Shown here one piece after another: positions 32,109 to 44,600 of a DNA stretch of 64,000 nt (position 1 is its first letter; every line of letters begins with the position of its first letter). The notes under the pieces are model-generated. The model ran no database searches. It was given only the letters and a program-made list of their open reading frames with translations, and had not been told where the DNA came from. Both the position numbers and the translations under genes were made by a program. This DNA is from Dicyema japonicum. Taxonomy: Eukaryota > Dicyemida > Rhombozoa > Dicyemidae. The stretch is from contig RDEW01000009.1 in assembly GCA_011109175.1 (NCBI GenBank), positions 239,158-303,157 on the forward strand, in the 5' to 3' direction.

Positions 32109-34465
32109 CTAATACGAAATTCCTAGTTGATCAAGTTCATACTGATCGTCATCCTCATCATTAGATTGAATTGGAGTAGTGGGACGGGTTGAAGCTGGAC
32201 TTAGCACTCCAACTGAGGAAGCTTCATAAAAATCACACATCTGTCCAGTTTGCCTCTGAATAGAAAGATTCCGGGCTGTTTTGTAATACTAGTGTTATTA
32301 AATTCAGCAAAAACACGACTCATAGACTTCCAGTCAATAATATCCCCTAATCTTTCAGTACGATTTCTTAGAATTGACCTCTGTCTTCTGTTTTTGAGCG
32401 TGTAATCGTACATTACCTAGAAAAAAAGGTCATAAATTGTGACTTACGTCAGTCAGTTGCTGAACAGTCTCTTCCAAAGAAACATATCTTCTTTTAATTA
32501 TGTATACTCCATAGTCATCAGGCCTCGCAACTTTGCGATTTATGTAGTTCCCAAATCCTGAAAGATCGGTCGTTATGTTAGGGACCCCACTCACTACGCA
32601 CTCAGCTAAAGTATAATAATAACATAAAACCGGGAGTATATCCCATGGCTCATAATAAGACGGAAAAACTCCCAAGTGACATCCTCGGATGAACTCCAAA
32701 TATTCCATGGGCAACAAAGGATTGAATGTATTGAGAAATTCTGGATGAAAAACAATCTAAAAGTTAAATGACATTCAACCTTGACTCTGTCTTCCTTATT
32801 GTTGAACAGCTGGCATCGCCGAATGTCCATCAATACTGGGTCAGTTGAATCATTCACCATGTTATGCGTGCAGACTGGAGGCAATGTACTCCTCTGAGCA
32901 CTTTGGATGCACTTTTTGAGCTTCATCTGGTCGTCGTGAGAAATAATGTTCTCCCCGGTAGCCAACACTCCTCTAAACCATAAAGTTGGTTCCTTACCGC
33001 GATGTATGGTCTAGGATTTTGCTTCTTATATGATCCATAATTTCTTCAACCGTGTCCAACTGTTGCTTCCCAATAGCGGATCCACGTAGAGTCTCAACAT
33101 TAAAATTATTGACAGCGGCCGGGAAAATAATGAAAACTACAACAGTCATTTCACTGCCTGCTTCCTAAAATAAATAAATGGGAGGGACAATTAGCCGCTT
33201 ATTTAGTCTCGATAAGGCTTCGATGAAGACGTCTCCTCCTTTATTTCGATATTCATACCTCCCAGCTGTGAAATAGTAAAGGGTTTTATCGAGGTCAAAA
33301 TTCATACATCTAATGTACATTTTAATACAAAAATGGGATAGTATGAAGAATTATAATGCTTTTTTTAACCCGTGGAAATGTCCTCTCACAAATGACTCGA
33401 TTTTTTCCTTGTATTTTGCATGGAGATTCTGAAAGTCGTGAAGAGTCGCAAACTGGAAGATATTCAGTCCATTAGGGGTGACCACATCTTGGAATCAGTT
33501 TTAAGGAAAACCGGGTTGTCTGCCCAAAAGATGCAAAGACTCATAACCAGTGATTTCAGAAACTGTCGTAAACACGTGGGCGCAATGAGTGGCTGCCTTT
33601 TCTGTGCAATAACGTGAATAGATATTCCTCTTTCCGGCTTCATAGTCGCAGGAAATCTGAAATTCTTCCCATGAAAGAGACCTGTTCCATATGGGTATAC
33701 AGATCAAAGTTTGATGCTGCTAAATAGCGTCCAAGGAGAGTTGCATGAGTCGTAAATATCAGAGCACAGTCTGTTAGAGCGATTCTAAGCAATATGACAG
33801 CCATTCCCACTTGCCATTCATGGCAATGAAGAACCACATGGGCTGAAGGACCAATATTAGTTGAAAACTGACATGAAATGTTGAATTACCTCGGCTACAT
33901 AGAGTTTTATCAAATTGGATAAAACTAGGCAGTTGTTGCATTCTGTGTCATTCTTATCAAAACCAATATTGGCTGTATTCCAGAATTCTTCTTCCATTTT
34001 TCCAAGTTATGCCAGGAACTACCCAGATCGAATAAAACCACATATGGAGACCCGCCTATAAGCCACCGACCACAGAATATCTAAAATTACCACAAGAATT
34101 TACCTGAATTCCCATATTCCTCAAAGTCGCAGCTGTCCTTCTGTGATACTGATTATTGAATTCACAAATCTCTATTTTCGAAAGACTATCCATTCCAAGA
34201 TATGGCCCAAACATGCAATAATTATCTCCATATTCAGCAGTTGAACATTCAGCTTTTGTGCTCAGAACAGTGTGTAGCCCACCAACTTTGCTTATGTCTA
34301 GAATTACAAGATACCTTTATTAGTGACTTCCCAAGAGGCCTCAAAGAGCCAAATGTTAGCAGCAGCTACAGCCTCTCCGCCATCAAATGTAATTGGTTCA
34401 GGATAGTTCTCTTCAGTTTCGGGATTCAGGTTAGCTGCACTAATTCGTCTGCTAAAACTGTTCAT
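32109..34465 (-). CDS. GYS1: glycogen synthase, GT3 family (two single-base frameshifts)
   Basis: Exons 34465-34315, 34285-34104, 34080-33890, 33867-33682, 33656-33512, 33487-33370, 33309-33189, 33164-32998, 32972-32780, 32756-32631, 32605-32448, 32416-32315, 32288-32109; introns 22-31 nt plus one of 60 nt. It elongates glycogen from UDP-glucose in the cytosol. Motifs in order: [132 protein letters not shown]. The tail keeps a [10 protein letters not shown] cluster resembling the regulatory phosphosites. One base is missing near 33990 (WK-EFW) and one near 32643 (PW-GYTP). The total is 2020 nt, two short of 674 codons, so both fit sequence errors or recent decay. Confidence 0.9.
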
Positions 34466-34954
34466 TTAATTTAAACTTATTAGATTTTATTATTAAATTA
34501 AATTTCCAAATTAAATAAACAATTAATAATATTTTTAACATTAATGTTTAATTTAAAAAATATTAAACTGTCATTAAAAGTATATTATTTAATGCGTCTG
34601 GTTTTTTTTACTCCCTAATTTCTATGAAAATGTATTTCATGCTTTTTCATGTTATAAATTATTTAAAAATTAAATATAAGTGTTTAATAATTAAAATTCA
34701 ATATTGATTGAAAATATCACTACTACTTAATTCATATTGATAGATTAAATATCTAATTCTTGAATAATCTAGTTTCATACTTTACAGTACAATCATTTTT
34801 GGATTGTCTACTCTAGTTTCTTCATGCTCATTTAAATCAATTATTCATATATATAAATTAATTTTTCTCATGACAGTATAAATCCAAAGTTCCTTTTAAA
34901 TTTAATATAATTGATTTAATCAATTTTGGCTGATAATTTTTTTATTTGTTCCAC
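34466..34954. other. AT-rich intergenic
   Basis: Upstream flank of glycogen synthase; no gene or repeat identified. Confidence 0.4.
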
Positions 34955-35160
34955 TTGGCGTTGAGACGTCTGGTTCCTTTCCGCCTGCGACGCTGTAATT
35001 CTTGAGTCGTCTAGGGAATCGGATCGCTACACGAACAGGAGACCTTCGTGAGCACTGCTGGTTATTTGAGCGAATCTCGCTCGCTATCCTGAGATGGAAT
35101 AGCCACGCATTCAGGGCAGCCGCTATTTAACCGTTTACTCTCTTTTCTTTAATTTTAAAA
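34955..35160 (+). mobile_element. family C 3' end
   Basis: It encodes GVETSGSFPPATL, FLSRLGNRIATRTGDLREH and WLFERISLAILRWNSH, closely matching the end of the open frame at 17.3-18.1 kb. One stop replaces a codon. Confidence 0.65.
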
Positions 35161-35164
35161 AATT

Positions 35165-35587
35165 TTCGAAAGTAACGATGGGAAATCCGGGAAATGGGGA
35201 ACCAACATATTCAACTGACCACCTTCTCTTTATGGACGATATAAAGTTGTTTTCGAGCCAAAGTCACTCAATGGAAATAATATTGGAGGAAGTTGAATCG
35301 TTTTTTTGATGCAGCCGGGATGGAGAAAAACTTTGACAAATTTGCAACACATGTGAAGTCTTTGTCTGAGAAGGCTTGTTTCCTCGATGGATTGGATGGA
35401 TACCGATATCTATGAGTTCTTGAAAATAAGAACAGTAATGTTCTTAAAAGGGAAATTATGGATAAAATCTACAAAGAAGCATCTAAGCGGATCAAAAACT
35501 TTACTAAGACAGATTTAAGCTCAGAAACCAGTTTAAGGGGATGAACGAGTATTCACTCTCATTCTATAACTATTACATTTGATTGAT
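35165..35587 (+). mobile_element. LINE D (R2/R4-like), RT palm to thumb; 5' half of split element
   Basis: It encodes DHLLFMDDIKLFSSQSHSME (F-x-DD active site), then GMEKNFDKFATH, GYRYL-like and KREIMDKIYKEASKR, ending with RGMNEYSLSFYNYYI. This order and wording are typical of RTs of R2/R4-type elements. The protein continues in the same frame at 41099 after removal of the LINE A insertion. Several stops show it was already decaying. Confidence 0.65.
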
Positions 35588-37755
35588 GGAAGGCATCTAG
35601 TTTGTCCATTACCGCTTCTGAGACACCCCAGGTTGCAGCGTTGTACATTAAAACTGGTTTCACGAAGGCATTGTATAGTCTCACACGTAATTGTATGCTA
35701 ATTTGTTCACGATGATTCCAGACTACTCCCATTTTTCTAAAGGCCGCGACGGCCAACATCTTCCTGTTAGTGATATCCTCAGCGTCTCCGAGCAACGACC
35801 CCAATTTTTTACAGTATCTCTATTTTTCATCAGTTCGGGTTAGTTCACGGCGTATGGTAGTTGTCTCCGTTTTTTCCGTAGTCGATATCATTGCATAAAT
35901 CACTTCAGTTTGAGGTAGATCGCCAATTAATAGTCTGAAGTCTCTGAGTGCCGCCTCCAGATATGTCACAAAAAGTACCGGTGACAAGGAATCTCCCTGC
36001 GGTACCCCGAACGTTGTCTCGAATGGAACAGACTCCAAATTTCCAAAACGTACACTTAGCTGCGTTGTTCCAAGTAATAGGCGGATCATTCTGACACTGT
36101 CCTTGTCAACCAATTCCAAGATATCCAAAAGTCTCCCTCTGTGTATAGAGTCAAAGGCTTTGGACATGTCCATGCCAAGGATGCTAATAGCCCCCTTGTA
36201 CTTTTGATGTGTTGCACAAAACCATCGATGTCCCAGACCAAATCAGCTGTAGATCTCCCTTACCTGAATCCGCTTTGACCGTGAGAGAGAAAGTTCTCGA
36301 TGTCAGATCCAATCCTGTTCAGCACTATAAGTGATAGTGTCTTGCGTAGAGTTGTCAATAGTACGATGGGTCTTAAATTCGTTAAGGGGCCTTTGCTTTG
36401 CTTGGTTTTTGTATTGCACTTAGTGTGCCATTACCCACATCCAGTGGTGAGTTGTATTTGAATGTTTTGTTGTATATCTCAGTTAATAGTTCAGAGATCT
36501 CGGTCGGTGCATATTTGAGAAGTTCTGCATTTATGTTGTCAGGGCCAGCAGCTCTATTGTTGTTCAGTTTGTCCAGGGCTTTTTTTGTTTCCAGAATCGT
36601 TATCGGAATATTTAGTTCTCGTGCTTCACCATCGAATTGTTTGATTTTTTCCCCGTGGTTTTGATTGAAGGCCTGCTGATAATGGCTGGATATGGCCGAT
36701 AGAATTTCATTTTTGTTTAACATAGTCTTTCCAAACTGATCATGTATTGTGATTTTTGATGACTGCGTGTCTCTATGTAGTAGGTGAACAGCCTTGAACA
36801 TCTGCGCTCCGTTTTTGAGTCTTTCTACTTCTTTAGCCATTCCAACAAGTTTATTTTCCTTTATTTCCCTCGTTCTTTTCTTTATTTTATACAGGGTTTG
36901 GTTCCGCATGACTCTTAGAGTGTGTTCCTTTGCCTGGTCCTGACAGGTTTCGACCTGTAAACGTAGGTTCCTCTGCAATTTGGATAGTTCTTCAAGCTCG
37001 TGGTCATAGTGCCCGTTGAAATGCTTCGGTTTTACTCCAACTGTTGAATGGGCCGCGCACTTTATTGCATCGATGGTGTCTTGCCACAGCTCCCCAGGCA
37101 TTTTTTCTTTATTCCACTGTCTGATCTTTTCTCTCAATGTATTTTGATAGCTTTCCCGAGTCGGTCCCACCATGCAGAGTTGCTCTACTGCGAACCTCCC
37201 CTCAGATATCCTCATGCCAGCCGCTTTGGAAACCCCAAAATATCGTTTGAAAAGGAAACGTGCCACAACCAATCTGTGATCACTATCTACTAGTGTCCCA
37301 CTGTAGCTCCGAGAATCTGTTAGCAGTGCCTTGTAGGCTTGTTTGCAGATAATGTAATCTATTTGGTTATATATAGGCTTGATAGTCCCAGATTTGTCCT
37401 TTCGGTAGCAGCTCCATGTCGTCTTATGTCTTGCTGAGTGCCTGAAAGCAGTATATAATAGTTTGAATGTATTGCAAAATTCGATAAGCGATTCTCCTGA
37501 ATGGTTCCTGATCCCCCTTCCATGGCTTCCCATGAATTCTTCGTGACTACTCCACGTCCTGCCTTTGCGTTCCAATCTCCGGCGATGTATGTCATGAACG
37601 ATGTTTCCAAAGATGCATATAGTTGCGACAGGGAGGAATAGAAGTCGTCTAGTTTCTCCATTGATTGATACTCTCACCGAAGTTGGTGCATATACATTAA
37701 TAATGGAGATTATGGGATTGTTCGTTTCACCGTATTTTAATTGTAAAACGGTTCC

Positions 37756-40296
37756 CATTCAAAATGGCCTCCGATCCATTCAAATTTTTTTCTCAGGTTT
37801 TGGATAAGTTCATCAATAGACATCACGAGATATTTTAGCAAAGTCCTCGACTTCTTTAGGTAAAAAAGTCATCTTTTTTAAATCTTATAAAAATTGATTT
37901 TAAGGGATCCTATGGGTAAGTGGAACATTTTAGCAAGGTCCTCGACTTCTTTAGGTAAAAAAGTCATCTTTTTTAATATTTTTATAAAAGTTTAAAATGA
38001 AATATTTATTTTCAATAGAAAAAAAGGAAAATGATTATAAATGTTAATAGAACACAAATTCTACTAAATTGAATATATATACTGTCGGATCCATATTAAA
38101 TAATATTTGTTCATGAACAAATCTCAATGTATTCTCAGATAAAGCGATATATTTTGTTTTTCTAAGAATTTTTTCTTCATTTTGTAATCTTAAGAAGTTA
38201 ATCATTATGCCTTCTTCTTCTATTACCAATTTCTTTACAAAATTTCTTGGCGTCTTCTTTAGTGTCCCAAATGTATTTCTAAAAACGTTGTGCCAGCCTT
38301 CAATTGAGTTATTTGTCCGAGGTAAGTCCTCATATATATTATCCAGATTATTCCAATAATTAATTGGAAATCTTGGAATAAATGCATTTTCTTGATTTCC
38401 ATATAATTGATCGAAAATATTGATATAATGGATTTAGAATCAGGAAAATCTGATCTCGACACTATACAATCAAAAGTGTTCTTCACAGAATGTGTAGGAA
38501 TAAAGGAGAGGCATTTCAACATTTTTACAAATCTATCGTTAATTTTAAATCACATTTAACATATTTATATCTTCATTATTAATGTCGTTAAAAATTCTAG
38601 TTGCAATATTTTTTTATTAATATTTTGTCCTAGATGGAACATTCAACAATTTATCCGTGCGTTTGGAAATGATTTTTGAAAAGAGTTTATTGCTCCTTTT
38701 TCAAAATCTGAGCCAATAACTCTTGGTTCTAAATCCGGAATGAGACGTTTGATTATTTGAAGCATTGTGTCATATTTATTTTCAGTTTTTGATGTTAAAA
38801 GACAGAATATTATTGGGATTACATTGTGATTAAATATTACATATATTATGAATAATTGCTTCCAAGGAAGAGGTGCAGACAGAAAAAGTCTCATCAATAG
38901 ACCATATTTTATGATTTTTTAATGGTGTCGTCATTTCAGAATTAAAAAAAAACCATATTTGTCTCAACATCTGATAAGTTAATCATTAATATACCAATAT
39001 TTCTGCGAAAACTGTGTCCAAACTGATAGAATCTATGTCCTCGTAAAGTATACATTAAATTCTCCTCAATATTAGAACTGAATCATACTTTCGTGTGGGA
39101 TACTTTTTCTTGTTCTATTAATCAGTTGTTCCAGAGAAGAATGAGTCCCTGTCAAAGCAATAGTTGTCAAATTTTGTCCAAGCAGAGAATTATTAATATC
39201 TGTCTAGGACCCATATCACATAAGAGTGATTTCTACCTTATGTCCTCCCGTATTAAGGCTCTCTTGACAAATTCACTCCTTGGAAGATGATTATGTTGCT
39301 TCAGACTCCAAACTTCATTACAGGATTGAATAGTTTTTACAGATCCAGGACAAGTACGATCTGAGCACCTCCAATATGTGATATGTCCCTTCCTGTATTT
39401 TAAATGATAAAGATTTCCATCATGTTCTAAACTTCTATTTCCCTTTTGGTTAACATAAACGGCATGCAATAGTGAATCAATTAATTAATTAAATTATTCA
39501 AAAGTTTTATTATAATAAAAGAAATTAAAAGAGACAATAACTTATTAAATTTAGTTTTAATAAAAATAATTAATTTTTATTCCAAAGTCAATTAGTATCT
39601 TAAAATCATAGGGTTTGGAGGACTTTGGTAAAATGTTCCGCTCACCCATAGGATCCCTTAAAATCAATTTTTATAAGATTTAAAAAAGATGACTTTTTTA
39701 CCTAAAGATGTCGAGGACCTTGGTAAAATGTTCCGCTCACCCATAGGACCTTAAAATCAATTTTTATAAGATTTAAAAAAGATGACTTTTTTACCTAAAG
39801 ATGTCGAGGACCTTGGTAAAATGTTCCACTTACCCATAGGACCTGTTAAAATCAATTTTTATAAGATTTAAAAAAGATGACTTTTTTACCTAAAGATGTC
39901 GAGGACCTTGGTAAAATGTTCCACTTACCCATAGGACCTCTTAAAATCAATTTTTATAAGATTTAAAAAAGATGACTTTTTTACCTAAAGATGTCGAGGA
40001 CCTTGGTAAAATGTTCCACTTACCCATAGGACCTGTTAAAATCAATTTTTATAAGATTTAAAAAAAGATGACTTTTTTACCTAAAGATGTCGAGGACCTT
40101 AGCAAAATGTTCCACTTACCCATAGGACTTCTTAAAATCAATTTTTATAAGATTTAAAAAAGATGACTTTTTTACCTAAAGATGTCGTTTCGCTAAAATC
40201 TCGTGATGTTTATTGATGAACTTACCCAAAACCTGAAAAAATTAATTGGAGGCCATTTTGAATGGAGGCCGTTTTGAAAGAGGCCATTTTGAATGG
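37756..40296 (-). mobile_element. MULE DNA transposon with FLYWCH finger and tandem-repeat inverted ends
   Basis: Minus-strand coding pieces in order: a FLYWCH-type finger (39469-39233: YRKGHITYWRCSDRTCPG, HNHLP), a MULE transposase core (38897-38643: APLPWKQLFIIYV, LLTSKTENKYDTM, IGSDFEKGAINSF) and the C-terminal hallmark RTNNSIEGWHN..RNTFG (about 38350-38260). Termini are inverted repeats beginning CATTCAAAATGGCCTC and CAGGTTTTGG. Subterminal units of about 97 bp occur nearly twice on the left and about six times on the right in opposite orientation. The frames are broken by stops. The target duplication cannot be resolved because the target CCATTTTGAATGG is near-palindromic. Confidence 0.8.
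39610..40190. repeat. six tandem ~97-bp subterminal repeats of the MULE
   Basis: Each unit reads CGAGGACCTTGGTAAAATGT..ACCCATAGGACC..AAAATCAATTTTTATAAG..GATGACTTTTTTACCTAAAGATGT. Units differ at only a few positions. The reverse-complement counterpart at 37810-37990 has less than two units, so the array expanded on one side. Confidence 0.85.
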
Positions 40297-41098
40297 ACAC
40301 GTGTAAAACACATATTCTATCGCTCACCCTCCACGTCTTGTGGATTCGATTGTTCAGTTTTTTTTGTATTGCAAATCCCATGCCGTAGTGTGGGCAATTC
40401 GAAGGGTGCAGAATCAGGCGGAAATCATTGTTGATTTCATCTAGTCCGCCTTTTACTTTCGTTTCCTGTAAGCACGCCACGGTTACCTTGTACGATCCAA
40501 GATCCACTCATAAATTTCTTCTTTTAGTATCCGACTTTAATCCTCTTACATTGAACGAGCTAATAGTGAAAGATCCCGAAGAAAAGCACGAAAAAGACAT
40601 GTGTGCAATAGAGCCACGTCACCAGCTCAACCAAAAAGCTCAATCATAAGCAACTCCGACTGTTGCTTGGCATCAACTGGCCAAAAAAATTACAAACAAG
40701 AATCTATACAAAGTATGTAATACAAGACCATTGAGTCTGGATATCTTGGAATTAAGATGGCGTCTGTTTGGTCACATCCTTCGAATGAGCCAGATGACGC
40801 CTGCTAAAATAGCAATGGATAACTATTTCTGCCCAGAAGTGAATACCTCGTTCTGTGGAAGACCTCGCATAACTTTGCCAGAGGTTCTACACAAGGACCT
40901 GACCAATGTAGGACGAATGCTGAAAACTGGAGATGATCTGGATACGCTAGGAATAACTGCCTGTAACCGCGGAGCATGGAGGAAGTTAGTCAAGATAATT
41001 GTGGAAGAAAAATAACCTGAAGAAAAATACGGCACAAGCGGAAACTTAATTAAATAAATTACATTTTTGGTTCTTCGAAAGTGCTATTAATAATAATA

Positions 41099-41640
41099 AT
41101 TGGATTGATTGATATCGAGCCGCCAGAATTTAAACAGATCGATAAGAATATCCGCAGAATTCTTATGGATAGTCACATCCACTTGCAACCGGCAAAGAAA
41201 GACTTTATCTACCAAAAAATAAATTTGGAAGAAACCTTTGAGTGTCAGTAGCAAAGGAGAACGAATGCTCCTCTGATTTTATGGTGAGTTGGAACATAAG
41301 GCAAATTACTGCATAAGAAAAGCGGAAATTCTGCGATATGGAATAAGAAAAACTAAGAAACTGGGGACCCATTCAGTACAATCTGTTGTCGCAAATGAAT
41401 TTGTGGAGATTCGTGTTTCGACGATCAGTACGGATACAGCTGTAATGATAACATACCCGACATTTTCGTTTATGATAAGACAAAAAATACGATTACTCTT
41501 GTTGAAATTGGGATCACGTCGCAAAACTGCCTTAAGTAGGTCGAGGTAGTAAAGTTCCACAAGTATGGCCCTATACAGGCACTAGAGGTTGGCCCCAAGA
41601 AGAGAAGATTGAGTTAGACGGGCGTTATAAAATAATTATT
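41099..41640 (+). mobile_element. LINE D, 3' part with endonuclease-like domain
   Basis: It continues the interrupted protein: IGLIDIEPPEFKQIDKNIRR, ILMDSHIHLQPAKKDFIYQ and later PDIFVYDKTKNTITLVEIG followed by CLK..EVVKFHKYGPIQALE. The last block fits the PD..(D/E)-x-K-like nuclease seen at the end of many RLE-bearing LINEs. Two internal frameshifts. Confidence 0.6.
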
Positions 41641-42080
41641 TTTACTTAAAAATTAAATAAATTCCAAAAATGTCAGCTATGGTTTCTCAAATGACCATAT
41701 CCCATTATTTTACGGTTCCAAAAGTCAGATTAGCGCGGACTGTGAAACTGTGAAATTCAAAAATTTCAACAAAAGCAAACTGGGCGGACTTCACTAAGTA
41801 CTTGACTTCCAGCTTTCTGGGATGTGGGTGACGGATATCCAAAGCAGCGATTTTGTTTATCAGTATCATTTTCCAAACGATAAAACAATTCACTTTCTAT
41901 CCTATTACAATGGCTTCAATCCCAGACTGTTTCCACACGCTCGCTTTCACAATAAAAAAGAATGTGCTAAAACGATCACGGACGCATGATGCAAATACAC
42001 TTGACTCTGAAAACAGGGATCACATTCGCCAGGATCACTTAGTTTGTTTTTTCGGCTTAACGGTGGTCTTAGAATAAAAT
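41641..42080 (+). mobile_element. spacer ending in LINE B 3' tail
   Basis: The last 60 bases (CAGGATCACTTAGTTTG..TTAACGGTGGTCTTAGAATAAAATTTAAT) are a LINE B tail. The preceding frame (41853-42077) probably derives from LINE B but is too eroded to align. A minus-strand frame at 41705-41893 has no known motif. Confidence 0.4.
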
Positions 42081-42934
42081 TTAATTTAATAAATTTTCCA
42101 CGCTTGTGGATAATGAATTTGACTCGAGAATAACATCAAAAAAGACATAATTTATTATATTTGTCAGTCTGATAAATCGTCATTTGTCACAAACCTAATT
42201 AAAAGTTATTAATAATAATTAAACCCATTGAAGTGTAAAAATCATTAATTTTTAATAAAAAATGGGATCCGGATTTCTAAATAATAAATAAATCCGGATT
42301 TCTAAATAAAATAAAAATAAATAAATCCGGATTTTTATGCGTCTGTGAGAAGATAAAAACCAGCTTCGTCTGTAAAAGAATACGTCAGTGATCCTTGGTC
42401 CACAAGAAGAAGATCTAGTCCGTCAGATGGGCTCAATTATCCAAAGGGTCACCAAGAATCCATGTGAGATTAGGTGACTTGAGAGAGTATCTAGATAGCT
42501 ATTGTCAAAGGAAACATCATGTTCATTTAAGCTCCTTAAATTAAGTGCTCTTTTAACTGTTTAATTTTCATTTTTTATAAAAAATTATTAAATTCTAATT
42601 TTTTATCCAAGCTTTTCGTCTAGTATAGGCTCGTGTCGGCTAGAGGATAAACACCTGGAAAAGTGAGGGCGCTACTTAAACGAGTTTGGATCGTGTGCTT
42701 TGTAGTCCAATTTTTACTGTGGTTTTTCGATTTTTTTCATTTCATTTCATTTTCGCACTTAATCGACGAGAGGTTGTCTCACTATAGCTATTGAGATCAA
42801 CTAAAGGAACCACTAGGTGTCGTAGACGTCATGGCTTCTGATTGTGGTCAGAAGTCTTATGTTCTTGAGTAAAGACCAATTGTCTTAACAGCAATCCCAC
42901 AGAAAGTAAACCAGCCGAGAAGCCCTTGGTAATT
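42081..42934. other. no supported gene; small tandem repeat at 42285-42345
   Basis: ATAAATCCGGATTTCTAAAT is repeated about three times near 42285-42345. The remainder holds only short matches to other repeat debris in the window (for example TCTTGAGTAAAGACC versus 44.5 kb). Confidence 0.5.
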
Positions 42935-44350
42935 TTAACCTCCCCTTTTTTCTGGGGCGGATAGTGCCATTACCCCATTTCCGATTATGTTAATAAGAAA
43001 TAGAGTCGACACATGTGACATTCCATAATAGTAGTTTCCTCTCCCGAATGGAAAGATTGTAATTCCATCTAATTTTTTTCCTTCTTGATGGTCCCGTAGG
43101 AGAGAATATGCTACCGTCCGTATGTGTTCATTCCCTTTGTATTTCCTAGCAACCAGACAGGTGCATAGGTATTGATTCATATTTTCCAGTTCCCTCTCAG
43201 GATTGCGAGCGAGATTTGTTCAAACAACCAGCAGCGCTCATGGGGAAATCCGATTCCCTAGAGACTCCAGAATTCCAGCGTCGCATGCGCAAGGGAACCA
43301 GACGTCTCAATGGCGAGTGGCACAAACGAAAATTCCTTGGGTAGAACCAAGTACTTTTCCAGTTTCAACCTCTCGGTCTTTTCAGCATCGAACAGGACCC
43401 AGAGACACTCTGGAGTAGGTTGAAAGGGGCAAAAGTGTCGGTGCAAAAGGTTTTCTNATAATAATAGAAGTGACTGTGAAGCTCTATATTGATAGCCATC
43501 CGAAACAAATTTTCTCACTAAAACCTTATGTGATCGACTGGAAAGTGGTCGTGGTAGATCTGTCTGCTTTAAAGTCATACTTGAAGGACATTCAATCTGG
43601 TCTCCGCATCGGCACAGATGTGGCACACAAACTTTTAATTTCAGTCGTAATGAGATCCCAATACAAACGCATTCATCATCCAGAAAAGTACTTTAACTCT
43701 TGTAGCAACCAGACAGGTGCATAGGTATTGATTCATATTTTCCAGTTCCCTCTCAGGATAGCGAGCGAGATTTGTTCAAATAACCAGCAGCGCTCATGGG
43801 GAAATCCGATTCCCTAGAGACTCCAGAATTCCAGCGTCGCATGCGCAAGGGAACCAGACGTCTCAATGGCGAGTGGCACAAACGAAAATTCCTTGGGTAG
43901 AACCAAGTACTTTTCCAGTTTCAACCTCTCGGTCTTTTCAGCATCGAACAGGACCCAGAGACACTCTGGAGTAGGTTGAAAGGGGCAAAAGTGTCGGTGC
44001 AAAAGGTTTTCTTCCTGTATCCTGGCTTCAAAGGGTAGATGGTAATTCCATCTGTTCGTTTTCCGCCACGCCTGCAAAGACAGACTGGCTAGAATGGAAG
44101 GCTCCTCTAACGAGTTCGTTCAAAGCGATGTGTCTGGGAGATCTGCCCGCAATCTTTCTGGAGGAAAAAGTGTGTAAGCTAAAACAGTCGATCTGGTCTC
44201 GGCATCGGCACAAATGCGGCACACAAACTTTTAATCTCAGTCGTAATGAGATTCCAATACGGACGCATTCATCATCCAGAAAGGTACACAAAACTACATC
44301 AGGAATGGCGTTGAGTCAGGAACCGCTTTTGGAAGACTTCCCCGACTACA
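42935..44350 (-). mobile_element. family C: three partial copies in a row
   Basis: Minus strand, from 44350 downwards. First come FLDDECVRIGISLRLRLKVC, a Cys-His knuckle (CRCRDQIDC..RHIALNELV) and KYLVLPKEFSFVPLAIETSG. A second copy covers 43640-43190 with its N-terminal knuckle damaged. A third piece at 43160-42960 has GKKLDGITIFPFGRG (family: [12 protein letters not shown]). All have stops or frameshifts. The first and second copies contain a 310-bp near-identical block. Confidence 0.65.
43147..44012. repeat. 310-bp near-identical direct repeat around an ambiguous base
   Basis: 43147-43456 and 43703-44012 are the same sequence apart from two substitutions (offset 556 bp). The only N in the window (43457) sits exactly at the end of the first copy. 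This is either a very recent duplication or an assembly join. Confidence 0.9.
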
Positions 44351-44514
44351 AACAGGCTCGATGATGTTGGTTAGATGACACTAGCAGATTCAAAAGACTT
44401 CCGGGATACATAATCATCAATACCCCGCTGAACGAACATGGAAGGTGGGAAAACTGATAGGTACGGCTCCACGCCTCACGAGCATGACCGTCGTCTTGGT
44501 CAGTAAAGACCTAT

Positions 44515-44600
44515 TATCATTACCCCAGGATCACTGGGTTAAAAGGAAAGTTCCTAACTAACTAGGTGATCCAGACCGACATGGGATACGAGAATCCTGA
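44515..44600 (-). mobile_element. LINE B 3' tail
   Basis: On the minus strand, GTCTGGATCACCTAGTTAGT followed by TAGGAAC..TTTTAACCCAGTGATCCTGGGGTAATGATAAT is the same tail as at 1.25 kb. Confidence 0.6.

Larger units (their letters stand above)
35588..41098 (-). mobile_element. LINE A, nearly full length, twin-primed, split by a MULE
   Basis: The 5' segment runs on the minus strand from about 40640 down to 35588. It holds APE endonuclease start (SFNVRGLKSDTKRRNL, CLQETKVKGG) with the MULE inside, then IINVYAPTS, GDWNAKAGRG, DSDHRLVV, a charged linker and RT motifs (QGDSLSPVLF). The missing 3' segment is on the plus strand at 40650-41098, starting exactly where the minus part stops (after LDAFH) and ending RWRLFGHILRM..IVEEK plus an AATAATAAT tail. 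This is the layout of twin priming. Target duplications are ATTTGATTGAT (35577-35587) and ATTGGATTGAT (41099-41109). Indels and a deletion around the YADD region inactivate it. Confidence 0.85.

Noticed and set aside
36398-36664. plus-strand open frames over LINE A at 36.4 and 37.0 kb
   Set aside because: Antisense of the LINE A linker and RT codons, so not independent genes.
39610-40190. tandem repeats as a CRISPR array
   Set aside because: Units are contiguous copies without unique spacers and belong to the MULE terminus in a eukaryotic genome.
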